Assembly (NCBI GenBank): GCA_026400815.1
Contig: JAPLOI010000003.1
Location: 1-64,000 of the forward strand
DNA from: Alphaproteobacteria bacterium
Lineage (GTDB): Bacteria; Pseudomonadota; Alphaproteobacteria; Acetobacterales; Acetobacteraceae
Reading direction: 5' to 3'
DNA length: 64,000 bases
Position 1 is the first letter of the stretch. Each line of letters starts with the position of its first letter. Shown in pieces: positions 1-7,478 of the stretch. The position numbers and the translations under genes are program-made. The notes beneath the pieces were generated by a model. It ran no database searches. It was not told the origin of the DNA and was given only the letters and a program-made list of their open reading frames with translations.

Positions 1-63
1 CAGCCCGCCCGCGACGGCAGCCACCAGTCTGGATCGAAGGTCATTGGAGAGTGGCTTGCCCAT
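1..63 (-). CDS. IS630-family transposase, N-terminal 21 residues (partial)
   Basis: Reading the minus strand from the ATG at 63-61 gives an uninterrupted N-terminus, MGKPLSNDLRSRLVAAVAGG, that runs off the window. It matches the start of IS630-type DDE transposases, where a (M)xxPLSxDLRxRVVxAV segment opens the N-terminal helix-turn-helix that binds the terminal repeats. Only 21 codons are present, so the catalytic DDE residues cannot be checked and the element may be intact or truncated. Assignment rests on recognition of this N-terminal signature alone. Confidence 0.6.
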   Translation of the reverse strand, partial: MGKPLSNDLRSRLVAAVAGGL

Positions 64-140
64 GCATACTGGCCCCCTGACCAGCCTGCACGGTGAATCA
101 CATCTCAACCGCGTCGGGGAATCCAATCTGATTCATATCG
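1..140 (-). mobile_element. IS630-family insertion sequence, left-edge fragment
   Basis: The transposase start (minus strand from base 63) and about 75 bases upstream are inside the window; the rest lies off the left edge. The stretch 102-137 carries related AT-richer words (GAATCACATCTC and GGAATCCAATCTGATTC), the latter an imperfect inverted repeat, which would fit the terminal repeat of an IS630-type element. The outer boundary near 137-140 is inferred, since the second terminus is not visible. Confidence 0.5.
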
Positions 141-167
141 TACGGCTTTTGCTCTAGGGTTCCCGGC

Positions 168-776
168 TCAGCCGCCCAGCGTGGGGTCTTGCCGGCGGAA
201 CCAGGCCAGGGCCTCGTGCAGATGGGCGGGGGTGAAATCGGGCCAGAAATCGTCGATCACATGGAAATCGGCATAGACCGACTGCACGGGCAGGAAGCCG
301 CTGAGGCGGCGCGCGCCGCCCCAGCGCACGATGAGGTCGAGGCGCGAGACCTCCTGCGAGCGCAGTTCGCCCTGGTGCAGGCCGGCGAGGTCCCAATCCC
401 AGCCGTAGTTCACCAGGAAGTTCACGCGCATGCCGCTGCCGTGGCGCTGGCGGAACGGCAGCAGGGCGCTGGGGAACTGGGCGGAGGTTTCGTCGCCGAG
501 CACCAGCAGGGCGCAATGCGGCGCGATCGCCTCGGCGAATCCGGTGCAGGCGGCGCGGAAGCGTTCCGTCTGGGCGGTGGGGCGGCGGGTGTTGTCCTGG
601 GTGAAGCCATAGACCGAGACCTCCTCGATGCCGAGGCCCTGGCAGAGTTCGAACAAGGCCACGCCGGGGGCCATGCCGTGCTGGTAGCCTTCCTCCCGCG
701 CCAGGCCGTGCGTTTCGGCCCAGCGGCGGTTGCCGTCTGGGATGAAGCCGATATGGCGCGGAAGGGGCTTGGACAT
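168..776 (-). CDS. Short undecaprenyl-diphosphate-synthase family protein (cis-prenyltransferase)
   Basis: Predicted Z-isoprenyl diphosphate synthase fold, the enzyme class that condenses isopentenyl diphosphate onto allylic primers to make the lipid carrier for wall and polysaccharide sugars. Seen: HIGFIPDGNRRWA near residue 8 (the DGNxRW pyrophosphate-binding motif), VYGFTQDNTRRP in place of the usual YAFSxENWxRP, and RWGGARRLSGFLPVQSVYADF in place of the usual RTGGExRLSNFLxWQxAYAE. At 202 residues it is about 50 shorter than UppS, and the conserved Glu of GGExR is Ala. The ATG at 776 was chosen because the core motif follows at once; an open frame extends to 845. It may be a divergent paralogue, so the housekeeping symbol uppS is withheld. 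Confidence 0.75.
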   Translation of the reverse strand: MSKPLPRHIGFIPDGNRRWAETHGLAREEGYQHGMAPGVALFELCQGLGIEEVSVYGFTQDNTRRPTAQTERFRAACTGFAEAIAPHCALLVLGDETSAQFPSALLPFRQRHGSGMRVNFLVNYGWDWDLAGLHQGELRSQEVSRLDLIVRWGGARRLSGFLPVQSVYADFHVIDDFWPDFTPAHLHEALAWFRRQDPTLGG

Positions 777-860
777 GGCACGCTCGCGGGTGATCTGCCC
801 GGTGAACGCGCGAGACGCCGACCCGCGGCGGGGTCGGCCGGTCAACAGACGGTCATGTGC

Positions 861-1145
861 CTAGATGAACTGGCCGCGCAGGAAGCCGAGGGCGGGCAGG
901 GGTTGCCAGCCGCGCGGCAGGTCGGCGCGGCGCATGGGGGCGACGGAATAGCGCGGCGGGGGCTGGCGGCTGCCGCTGAGGAAGGTGGAGTGGGCGGCCA
1001 CCTGGGCTTCCCGCCAGGCGCGGTCTTCCAAGGCGGCGGCGCGGCTGGGGTAGATGTTGGCAACCTTGGACAGCTTGCCGATGGAGGCGATGACGGCCCA
1101 CATCGTGTCGTCCCGCGCGCGGGGGAGGGCGACGACCTCGCTCAT
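861..1145 (-). CDS. Hypothetical protein (94 aa)
   Basis: Not recognised. A 94-residue soluble basic protein with no signal peptide or membrane segment. It has a helical N-terminal half (MWAVIASIGKLSKVANIYPSRAAALEDRAW) and a proline/arginine-rich C-terminus. It lies between the prenyltransferase (85-base gap) and the GST gene on the same strand. No clear Shine-Dalgarno precedes the ATG at 1145. The antisense frame is also long, as is usual at this GC content, so the case for coding rests on position and the plausible N-terminal composition. Confidence 0.45.
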   Translation of the reverse strand: MSEVVALPRARDDTMWAVIASIGKLSKVANIYPSRAAALEDRAWREAQVAAHSTFLSGSRQPPPRYSVAPMRRADLPRGWQPLPALGFLRGQFI

Positions 1146-1263
1146 GGCCGTGCCCCGGGAACGCTTGCCTCGGGGGTATCTTCCGGAATCGGACCTGGCA
1201 TCCGCACCTCGTCCATCGTCCTGTCACAAATGATAGCGGCGGGCGCCGTGGCGTCCAGCGTTA

Positions 1264-1848
1264 TCAGAGGCCTGAGATGGGGGGCATGGTGGCCTGGAAC
1301 AACGGGGTGGCGGTGGCCTCGTCGAACCAGGCGGCGAGCGCGGGGCGGCCCTGGCGCCAGGCCCAGGCGGTGTGGCGGCGCTCGCAGTAGCCCAGCGCAC
1401 AGGCCAAGGCGAGGCGGGCCGTGGGATGGTGCGGCGGGGCGGCTTCCAGCCGGTCGGCGGTGCGGTTGGCGCGGGTCTGCTCCAGCGCGATCACGCCGGG
1501 GGAGCGTTCGTGCGCCGGCCGGCGCAGTTCACGGTTCCAGACCGCGATGCCATCCAGCAGGCCGAAGGCCTGGCCGAGCTCGGCGAGGCCCTGGGGCGAA
1601 TCGGGGATCAGGCGCGGGCCCGGGTGCAGCCGATCGAGATGGGTGAGGATCAGCAGGGTTTCGCTGAGCGCGGTGCCGTCGGCCAGCACCAGCGTGGGCA
1701 CGCGGCCGACCGGGTTGTGCGGCAACAGGTCGGAGCCGGGGTCGCGCAGCGTGGTCTCATGCTCCGCGATGCCCGCGATGCGGCGCTCGCGCCAGGCGAT
1801 GCGGACCATGCGGGCATAGGGCGAGCCCGGGACGTAGTGGAGGATCAT
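1264..1848 (-). CDS. Glutathione S-transferase family protein
   Basis: Cytosolic GST-like protein of 194 residues. The thioredoxin-fold N-terminus MILHYVPGSPYARMVRIAWRE matches the G-site region (SPYARKVR type), followed by NPVGRVPTLVLADGTALSETLLI, the cis-Pro and Ser-glutathione contacts (VPTL, SE), and an all-helical C-domain. GSTs conjugate or reduce electrophiles with glutathione; the substrate cannot be told. The ATG at 1848 begins exactly at the fold, so the longer upstream frame to 1947 was rejected. It lies 16 bases after the dehydratase stop, probably in the same transcript. Confidence 0.85.
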   Translation of the reverse strand: MILHYVPGSPYARMVRIAWRERRIAGIAEHETTLRDPGSDLLPHNPVGRVPTLVLADGTALSETLLILTHLDRLHPGPRLIPDSPQGLAELGQAFGLLDGIAVWNRELRRPAHERSPGVIALEQTRANRTADRLEAAPPHHPTARLALACALGYCERRHTAWAWRQGRPALAAWFDEATATPLFQATMPPISGL

Positions 1849-1864
1849 CAGGCGGCCCCGCGCT

Positions 1865-2860
1865 TTAGGCAGCCAACGCGCGGCCGAACACGTCCGGGTC
1901 GATATTGCCGCCGCTGAGCACGAGGCCGACCACCTTGCCCTTCGCATCGAACTTGCCGGCGAGCAGGGCGGCGAGGCAGACGGCGCCGCCGGGTTCCACC
2001 ACCAGCTTCAGGTGGGCGAAGGCGAACTTGATGGCGGCGAGCACTTCGGCATCGGTCACTGCGAGGCCACCGGCCAGGCGCGGGCGGTTGACGGCGAAGG
2101 TGAGCTTGCCGGGCGAATGGGCCAGCAGCGCGTCGCACAGCGTGGAGCCGCCGGGGATGTTGGTCTCCCGATTGCCGGAAACGAGGGAGCGGCCGGTATC
2201 GTCCCAGCCTTCCGGTTCCACGGCGTAGAGGCGGGTATCCGGCGAGGCGCCTTCCACGGCCAGGGCGCAGCCGGCGATCAGGCCGCCGCCGCCGGTGCAG
2301 GCGAGCATGGCATCCATGGTGAAGCCGGCCGCCTTGGCATCCTCCACCAGCTCCAGGGCGAGCGTGCCCTGGCCGGCGATCACGTGCGGGTGGTCGAAGG
2401 GCGGGACCATGGTGGCGCCGGAGGCCTCGGCATGGGCGCGGGTCATGCCCTCGCGGTCGTCCTTCATGCGGTCGTAGCGGCGGATCTCGGCGCCCCAGCG
2501 CTGGGTGCTTTCCACTTTGATGGCCGGCGCGTCGTCCGGCATGAAGATGGTGGCGTGGGCGCCCACGGAGGCGGCGGCATAGGCGGTGGCCTGGGCGTGG
2601 TTGCCGGAGGAATGGGTGACGACGCCGGAGCGGCGCTGGGATTCGCTGAGCTGCAGGATGGCGTTGCTGGCGCCGCGCAGCTTGAAGCTGCCGGTGCGCT
2701 GCAGCGGTTCGGGCTTCAGCAGGATGGTGCCGCCGGTGATCTTGTCCAGCCAGGGGTTGCGCAGCATGGGGGTGCGGACCACGAGCGGGGCGATGCGGGC
2801 GCGGGCGGCCTGCACATCCTCGTAGGTTGGCATCTCGTCGAAGCTGGCGGGCTGGGTCAT
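1865..2860 (-). CDS. Threonine/serine dehydratase (PLP fold type II)
   Basis: Probable catabolic-type L-threonine or L-serine ammonia-lyase, 331 residues, deaminating the amino acid to a 2-oxo acid. Seen: RTGSFKLRGA with the PLP-binding Lys at about residue 60, THSSGNHAQATAYAA, the glycine-rich phosphate loop CTGGGGLIAGCA, and C-terminal LSGGNID. No C-terminal ACT regulatory domain follows, unlike biosynthetic IlvA. Its ATG overlaps the stop of the upstream glycosyltransferase by four bases (ATGA), indicating translational coupling. Threo-3-hydroxyaspartate dehydratase or serine racemase activities share the fold and cannot be excluded. The Lrp/AsnC regulator two genes upstream fits amino-acid control. 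Confidence 0.85.
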   Translation of the reverse strand: MTQPASFDEMPTYEDVQAARARIAPLVVRTPMLRNPWLDKITGGTILLKPEPLQRTGSFKLRGASNAILQLSESQRRSGVVTHSSGNHAQATAYAAASVGAHATIFMPDDAPAIKVESTQRWGAEIRRYDRMKDDREGMTRAHAEASGATMVPPFDHPHVIAGQGTLALELVEDAKAAGFTMDAMLACTGGGGLIAGCALAVEGASPDTRLYAVEPEGWDDTGRSLVSGNRETNIPGGSTLCDALLAHSPGKLTFAVNRPRLAGGLAVTDAEVLAAIKFAFAHLKLVVEPGGAVCLAALLAGKFDAKGKVVGLVLSGGNIDPDVFGRALAA

Positions 2861-4368
2861 GGGCTGGGGTCCCGGAGGGGGGCGTGCGGGCGCGGCATCA
2901 GTGCCGCGGGCTGCTCGCCGTGGCGGCCGGTGGCACGATACAGGCGGAATTGCTCGGCCGCCATCCCGTCCCGCCCGCGGGTGAGGGTGGCGATCTGCTG
3001 CGGGGCGGCCAGGGCATCGGTGTGCAGGCGTTCGTCGCGCCGGGCGCTGTGCAGCAGCAGCAGGGGGCGGCCGGCGAGGGCGGGGCGGGCATCCGGCAGG
3101 CGGAACAGGGCCCAGCGGCCTTCCAGCCCCACCACGGCGATGTCGGGCGGCAGCAGGCGGGCGAGCAGGGCAGCGTGGCCGTAGTTGGTGGTGGCAACGA
3201 CGGGGATGCCCTCGCGCCGGGCGGTGGCGGCGATGTCGGCGGCCAGGGCATTCCATCCCGCCAGGCGCAGCAGTGTGGGGTCCAGCGCCAGGGGCAGGGG
3301 GAGGGGGGCGAGCGTGGCCTGGAGCCACACTGCGGTGGTCGTGGCGAAGCCGAGGGCCAGGCCGGGGCGGACCCAGCGCCGCCAGCGCGCGGCCAGGGTG
3401 GGAACGATGGCGGCGGCGGCGATGCAGGCGGCGGGGTAGGCGATGCCGGGCCAGTTGGCCTGCACGCGCTCGCCCAGGGCATGCAGCGTGAACACCACGG
3501 CGGGCATGCCCGACAGCCCGGCGAGCAGCACCCAGCCCGGCCGATCCCGCGTGCCCAGGCGCAGGGCGGTGAGCAGGCCGGCGGCGCAGAGCACGGCGAT
3601 CACCGGGGTGGCGAGCGCAAGCTGGCCGGCCACCAGCTCGGCCAGGAATTGCAGCGCGCGCAGTGGTGACCCGTCGCCGCCGCGGACGCTTTGCTTGAGG
3701 ATGCTGGCCCAGCCATGGGCGGCGTTCCAGGCCAGCACCGGCGCCACCACGGCAGCGGCCAGGGCGGCGCCGGCCCAAAGCGGCCAGGAGAGCAGCCAGC
3801 GCCGGTGGGCGGGGATGGCCAGCACCCAAAGCAGGATGGCCGGGGCGATCAGCAGGGCGGAATACTTGCTGGCCCCGGCCGCGCCGATGAACAGCCCGGC
3901 GGCGAGCCACCAGCGCGGATCGGCGCCGGCCTGCAGGCGGCCCAGCGCCCAGATCGTGGCGGTCCAGAAGAACAGCAGCGGCGTGTCTGGTGTCATCGTC
4001 ACGCTGCCGGCGCCGAACAGCAGGGTGGCGTTCAGCAGGGCGGCGGCCAGCACGCCGGCTTCGCGCCGTGCCGTCTCCTCCCCCGGCAGCAGGTCACGCG
4101 CCGCGCGGGCCAGCATCAGCGAGCCGAGCAGGGCGGCGGATGGGGCGAGCAGGCGCACGCCCAGCGCGCCCTCCCCGGCCAGGGCGGTGCCGGCGGCGAT
4201 CCAGAGCGCCACCATGGGGGGATGGTCGAAATAGCCGGGGGCCAGGGCGCGAGACCACACCCAGTAGTAGGCCTCGTCCGGCAGCAGCGGCATCCAGGCC
4301 GCGACAACGAGGCGCAGCGCGGTCAGGCCCAGCAGGGCGGCGAAGGCGAGGCGTTCGATGCGCAGCAA
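2857..4368 (-). CDS. ArnT/GT39-like membrane glycosyltransferase
   Basis: A 503-residue polytopic protein resembling GT39/PMT-superfamily lipid-phosphate-dependent glycosyltransferases such as ArnT. The first TM ends in WMPLLPDEAYYWVWSRAL, where the Asp-Glu pair at residues 31-32 is the family catalytic acidic motif in the first periplasmic loop, followed by YFDHPPMVALWI. Roughly ten further hydrophobic segments follow and the C-terminal ~120 residues are periplasmic. It would move a sugar from a polyprenyl carrier to lipid A, protein or polysaccharide on the periplasmic side. It lies 23 bases downstream of the Lrp-type gene and overlaps the dehydratase start. Confidence 0.85.
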   Translation of the reverse strand: MLRIERLAFAALLGLTALRLVVAAWMPLLPDEAYYWVWSRALAPGYFDHPPMVALWIAAGTALAGEGALGVRLLAPSAALLGSLMLARAARDLLPGEETARREAGVLAAALLNATLLFGAGSVTMTPDTPLLFFWTATIWALGRLQAGADPRWWLAAGLFIGAAGASKYSALLIAPAILLWVLAIPAHRRWLLSWPLWAGAALAAAVVAPVLAWNAAHGWASILKQSVRGGDGSPLRALQFLAELVAGQLALATPVIAVLCAAGLLTALRLGTRDRPGWVLLAGLSGMPAVVFTLHALGERVQANWPGIAYPAACIAAAAIVPTLAARWRRWVRPGLALGFATTTAVWLQATLAPLPLPLALDPTLLRLAGWNALAADIAATARREGIPVVATTNYGHAALLARLLPPDIAVVGLEGRWALFRLPDARPALAGRPLLLLHSARRDERLHTDALAAPQQIATLTRGRDGMAAEQFRLYRATGRHGEQPAALMPRPHAPLRDPSP

Positions 4369-4391
4369 GGGTGGGTGCGGGGCCGCCGCCG

Positions 4392-4868
4392 TCAGAGCGG
4401 CACGCCGGCCAGGCTGCGGCTGGTGCGGATGGTTTGCAGCGTCTGCACGCGCGCGACGGCGGCGGCGCCGGTGAGGCGTTGCGTCAGCTGGTTTTCATGC
4501 GCGGTGTCGCGCGCCACCAGCTTCAGCAGGAAATCGCCGCCGCCGCGGATCATGTGGCATTCCCGCACCTCCGGCCATTCGGCGACCATCGATTCGAAGG
4601 CGGCCAGCACCGCCTCCTTCTGGCTTTCCAGGCCGACGATGGCGAAGAAGGTGATCTCCCAGCCCAGCTTCTGCGGATCGGAATCGGCGTGGTAGCCGCG
4701 GATGATCCCGGCTTCCTCCAGCCGGCGGACGCGGCGCAGGCAGGGGGGCGCGGAGATGCCGGCGCGGCGGGCCAGCTCCACGTTGGTCATGCGCCCATCG
4801 GCCTGGAGCTCGGCCAGGATGCGGCGGTCGATGGCGTCCAGCACGGGGACGTCGGAGGGCAGTTTCAT
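4392..4868 (-). CDS. Lrp/AsnC family transcriptional regulator
   Basis: A 158-residue Lrp-type protein. The N-terminal winged helix-turn-helix reads LDAIDRRILAELQADGRMTNVELARRAGISAPPCLRRVRRLEEAGII, and the C-terminal RAM/AsnC ligand domain begins at GYHADSDPQKLG. The family senses amino acids and forms dimers or octamers. The ATG at 4868 sits directly before the DNA-binding domain; a longer frame to 4973 was rejected. The gene diverges from trxB with a 173-base gap, so the intergenic segment probably carries both promoters. The dehydratase two genes downstream makes amino-acid-responsive regulation of this cluster plausible (inference). Confidence 0.9.
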   Translation of the reverse strand: MKLPSDVPVLDAIDRRILAELQADGRMTNVELARRAGISAPPCLRRVRRLEEAGIIRGYHADSDPQKLGWEITFFAIVGLESQKEAVLAAFESMVAEWPEVRECHMIRGGGDFLLKLVARDTAHENQLTQRLTGAAAVARVQTLQTIRTSRSLAGVPL

Positions 4869-5041
4869 CGGTGGACAGGTCTTCCCCAAGGGAGGAGGCA
4901 GTGTGAGGCGGGCAAGGCGGTTGCTGTTTGGCGCAGCATGACGAAATATTATTGCACAACGGCGGCGGCACAAGGCCCGCTTCCTTGATGCGCAACGCCG
5001 CTGGGCCCTATTGTGCCGTGCACAACGCTGGAATGCCCTGC

Positions 5042-6052
5042 ATGGCTGCCACCACCCACCGCACCCGCCTGTTGATCATCGGCGCCGGGCCCGCCGGCTA
5101 CACCGCCGCGATCTATGCCGCGCGCGCCAGCCTGGATCCGATTCTGGTGGCCGGGCTGCAGCCGGGCGGGCAGCTGATGATCACCACGGATGTAGAGAAC
5201 TTCCCGGGCTTCGCCGCGGCGATCCAGGGGCCGTGGCTGATGGAGCAGATGCAGAAGCAGGCCGAGCATGTCGGCACGCGCATCGCCTATGACCTGATCA
5301 CCAAGGTCGATTTCACTCGCCGGCCGTTCCGCTGCGAGGCGGATTCGGGGGATGTATACATCGCCGGCTCCGTGATCATCGCCACCGGGGCGCAGGCGCG
5401 CTGGCTGGGGCTGGAATCGGAGAAGAATCTGCAGGGCTTCGGCGTTTCGGCCTGCGCCACCTGCGACGGCTTCTTCTTCCGCGGCAAGCGCGTGGCCGTG
5501 GTGGGCGGCGGCAACACGGCGGTGGAGGAGGCGCTGTACCTGGCCAACCTCGCCAGCGAGGTGACGCTGATCCACCGGCGCGACAGCCTGCGGGCGGAGA
5601 AGATCCTGCAGAAGCGCCTGTTCGCGCATCCGCGGGTGAAGGTGGTGTGGAACGCGGTGGTGGAGGAGATCGCGGCCAGCGCCGCCCCGGTGGGCGTGAG
5701 CGGCGTGGCGCTGCGCGATACCGTAACCGGTGCCGCGACGCAGCTGGATCTTGACGGAGTGTTCATCGCCATCGGGCATTCGCCTACCACCGAGGTGTTC
5801 CGCGGCCAGGTGGAGCTTGATACGGAAGGCTACGTACTGACTCCGCCGGGATCGACCCGCACTTCGGTGCCCGGGGTGTTCGCGGCGGGCGATGTACAGG
5901 ACAAAGTGTGGCGACAGGCGGTCACAGCCGCAGGAACAGGTTGCATGGCAGCCCTGGAAGTCGAAAAGTGGCTGGCAGAGCATGCGGTCGAGTCGCACGC
6001 GGCCGGGAGCGATGTGGAAGCGCCCGTGCCGACGTTGGCGGGCGGCCGATAG
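5042..6052 (+). CDS. trxB: Thioredoxin-disulfide reductase
   Basis: NADPH-dependent flavoenzyme that reduces thioredoxin in the cytoplasm. Seen: FAD-binding LLIIGAGPAGYTAAIYAARA at the N-terminus, redox centre CATC inside SACATCDGFFFRG, NADPH-binding VVGGGNTAVEEALYLA with the HRR motif, and C-terminal FAD motif VFAAGDVQD with GTGCMAALEVEKWL. About 336 residues, slightly longer than usual because of a short C-terminal tail (VPTLAGGR). ATG 5042 was chosen as closest to the fold; ATG 5033 is possible and neither has a strong Shine-Dalgarno. The following LysR gene is a neighbour often seen with trxB in Alphaproteobacteria. Confidence 0.95.
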   Translation: MAATTHRTRLLIIGAGPAGYTAAIYAARASLDPILVAGLQPGGQLMITTDVENFPGFAAAIQGPWLMEQMQKQAEHVGTRIAYDLITKVDFTRRPFRCEADSGDVYIAGSVIIATGAQARWLGLESEKNLQGFGVSACATCDGFFFRGKRVAVVGGGNTAVEEALYLANLASEVTLIHRRDSLRAEKILQKRLFAHPRVKVVWNAVVEEIAASAAPVGVSGVALRDTVTGAATQLDLDGVFIAIGHSPTTEVFRGQVELDTEGYVLTPPGSTRTSVPGVFAAGDVQDKVWRQAVTAAGTGCMAALEVEKWLAEHAVESHAAGSDVEAPVPTLAGGR

Positions 6053-6140
6053 GAAGCGGAATCGTCCCTGTTTCAGTGAGGCGGGGACCAAGCAAATCGT
6101 TGTCCCGCTACGGGCGGGGTAACAGGGGAATGGCTGCATT

Positions 6141-7022
6141 ATGGACTGGGACAAGTTGCGTGTGTTCCACGCGGTTGCCGAGGCAGGTAGCTTCACGCAT
6201 GCCGGTGACACGCTGAACCTGAGCCAATCTGCCGTGTCGCGGCAGATTTCGGCGCTGGAGGAGGCCCTGCAGGTGCCTCTGTTCCACCGCCACGCGCGCG
6301 GGCTGATCCTGACGGAACAGGGCGAGAGCCTGAACCGGACGGTGCGCGAGGTGTTCGCCAAGTTGGCGATGACCGAGGCGTTGCTGACCGAGAGCAAGGA
6401 GCGCCCGGCCGGGCGGCTGAAGGTGACCACCACGGTGGGCTTCGGCTCCTCCTGGCTGGCGCCCAGGCTGCACGTGTTCCTGGCGCAATACCCAGATGTG
6501 ACGATGCAGTTGCTGCTGGACGACACCGACCTCGACCTCGCCATGCGCGAGGCGGACGTGGCGATCCGAATGCACGCGCCGAAGCAGCCAGACCTGGTGC
6601 AGCGCCACCTCACCGCCATCGAGTGGCATGTGGTGGCCTCGCCCGAGTATCTGAAGCAGCACGGCACGCCCAAGACGGCGGAGGACCTGGACAACCATCG
6701 GCTGATCCTGTTCGGCGAGCATCACCCGCCGGTGCCGGACATCAATTGGCTGGCCGAGGTCGGCCGGCGGCCGGGCAGCCCGCGCAAGGCGGTGCTGGAG
6801 ACCAATTCGCTGCGCGCCATGCTGGCCGCCGCGCGCTCTGGCCTCGGCATCGCTGCCATCCCCGACTACATGCACGTCGACGAAGGGCTGGTGCAGGTGC
6901 TGGGCGAGGTGAAGGCGCCGAAGGTGGACGTGTATTTCGTCTATCCCGAGGAGCTGCGGAATTCGAAGCGCGTGGCGGTGTTCCGCGACTTCCTGTTGGC
7001 CCAACTCGCCCAGCGCAACTGA
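6141..7022 (+). CDS. LysR family transcriptional regulator
   Basis: A 293-residue LTTR. The N-terminal winged HTH is MDWDKLRVFHAVAEAGSFTHAGDTLNLSQSAVSRQISALEE, then a linker helix and a periplasmic-binding-like co-inducer domain starting near GRLKVTTTVGFGSSWLAPRL. It follows trxB after 88 bases on the same strand. The trxB-LysR neighbourhood recurs in Alphaproteobacteria, but the ligand and targets are not evident from sequence. A GC-rich hairpin lies 23 bases after the stop. Confidence 0.92.
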   Translation: MDWDKLRVFHAVAEAGSFTHAGDTLNLSQSAVSRQISALEEALQVPLFHRHARGLILTEQGESLNRTVREVFAKLAMTEALLTESKERPAGRLKVTTTVGFGSSWLAPRLHVFLAQYPDVTMQLLLDDTDLDLAMREADVAIRMHAPKQPDLVQRHLTAIEWHVVASPEYLKQHGTPKTAEDLDNHRLILFGEHHPPVPDINWLAEVGRRPGSPRKAVLETNSLRAMLAAARSGLGIAAIPDYMHVDEGLVQVLGEVKAPKVDVYFVYPEELRNSKRVAVFRDFLLAQLAQRN

Positions 7023-7044
7023 TCGGCTTGATGTGATTCGGTAC

Positions 7045-7072
7045 GGGCCGGCGCCAGGAATGGTGCCGGCCC
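7045..7072. terminator. GC-rich hairpin downstream of the LysR gene
   Basis: Arms GGGCCGGCGCC and GGTGCCGGCCC form an 11-bp stem with one G.U wobble and a six-base loop. No T-run follows, so it would act as a weak or Rho-assisted terminator, or as an mRNA 3' stabiliser. It is the first structure after the lysR stop at 7022. Confidence 0.5.
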
Positions 7073-7432
7073 GAAGCACGTACGGCCTTCGCATGCCGCC
7101 GTATGTGCGTGGGGTTGCCGTTGGCGCGGGTCTGGCCGCCCGGGCGATTTCGTCACGCCACTTTAACATCATTGCCATGCGAACGTCGCAAAATCCTGCG
7201 GAATCAACAGGGATGCCGCGTGATTTGCGCGACCGGCATGGCCGCGTCCGGCATTTCGCCATGGTCCGGCACCGCAACGCACCATAGCTTCAGGTCACGG
7301 GTTCGGACGGGCCCGGGGCGCTGCCACGCAGGCCGGCCCCTGGTTCCTCCCATCGGTTTCCCGGCCTCTGCGCCGGGGAAGGGGGCCTTCGGGCTCCTGC
7401 GTCTCCCAGACGTGAAGCCTCCCTGTACACTT

Positions 7433-7463
7433 GCCCTGCGGCTTCGGCCGCGGGGCTTTTTTT
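7433..7463 (+). terminator. Rho-independent terminator, plus strand
   Basis: Arms GCCCTGCGGC (7433-7442) and GCCGCGGGGC (7447-7456) form a 10-bp stem with one wobble closed by a TTCG tetraloop and followed directly by seven T (7457-7463). This is the clearest intrinsic terminator on the plus strand in the window. The T-run is on the plus strand only, so it does not serve the convergent histidine kinase ending at 7479. Confidence 0.85.
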
Positions 7464-7478
7464 GGTCTGCGCCCTGCG

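Larger units (their letters stand above)
7023..7478 (+). ncRNA. 456-base gap with a possible small RNA ending at 7463
   Basis: No convincing coding frame lies between lysR and the convergent histidine kinase. A canonical intrinsic terminator on the plus strand (7433-7463) sits about 410 bases after lysR, too far to be its simple terminator, which suggests a separate transcript starting around 7200-7310. The segment 7300-7432 has several hairpins, such as CGTCT-CCC-AGACG. It also has CCTCCC words (around 7346-7351 and 7418-7423) that resemble anti-Shine-Dalgarno loops of alphaproteobacterial sRNAs. No match to 6S, SRP, tmRNA or RNase P RNA could be established by eye. The 5' end is unknown. 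Confidence 0.35.

Noticed and set aside
189-1646. 485-codon plus-strand frame over the prenyltransferase and GST genes
   Set aside because: No domain and Gly/Ala/Arg-rich; the minus-strand frames contain clear family motifs.
1865-3910. 681-codon frame as one dehydratase protein
   Set aside because: The first half is an antifunctional frame through the GT39 gene; the dehydratase domain begins at ATG 2860.
7300-7463. 6S RNA, SRP RNA or tRNA in the lysR-histidine kinase gap
   Set aside because: The diagnostic sequences for these RNAs were not found by eye; kept only as an unassigned small-RNA candidate.
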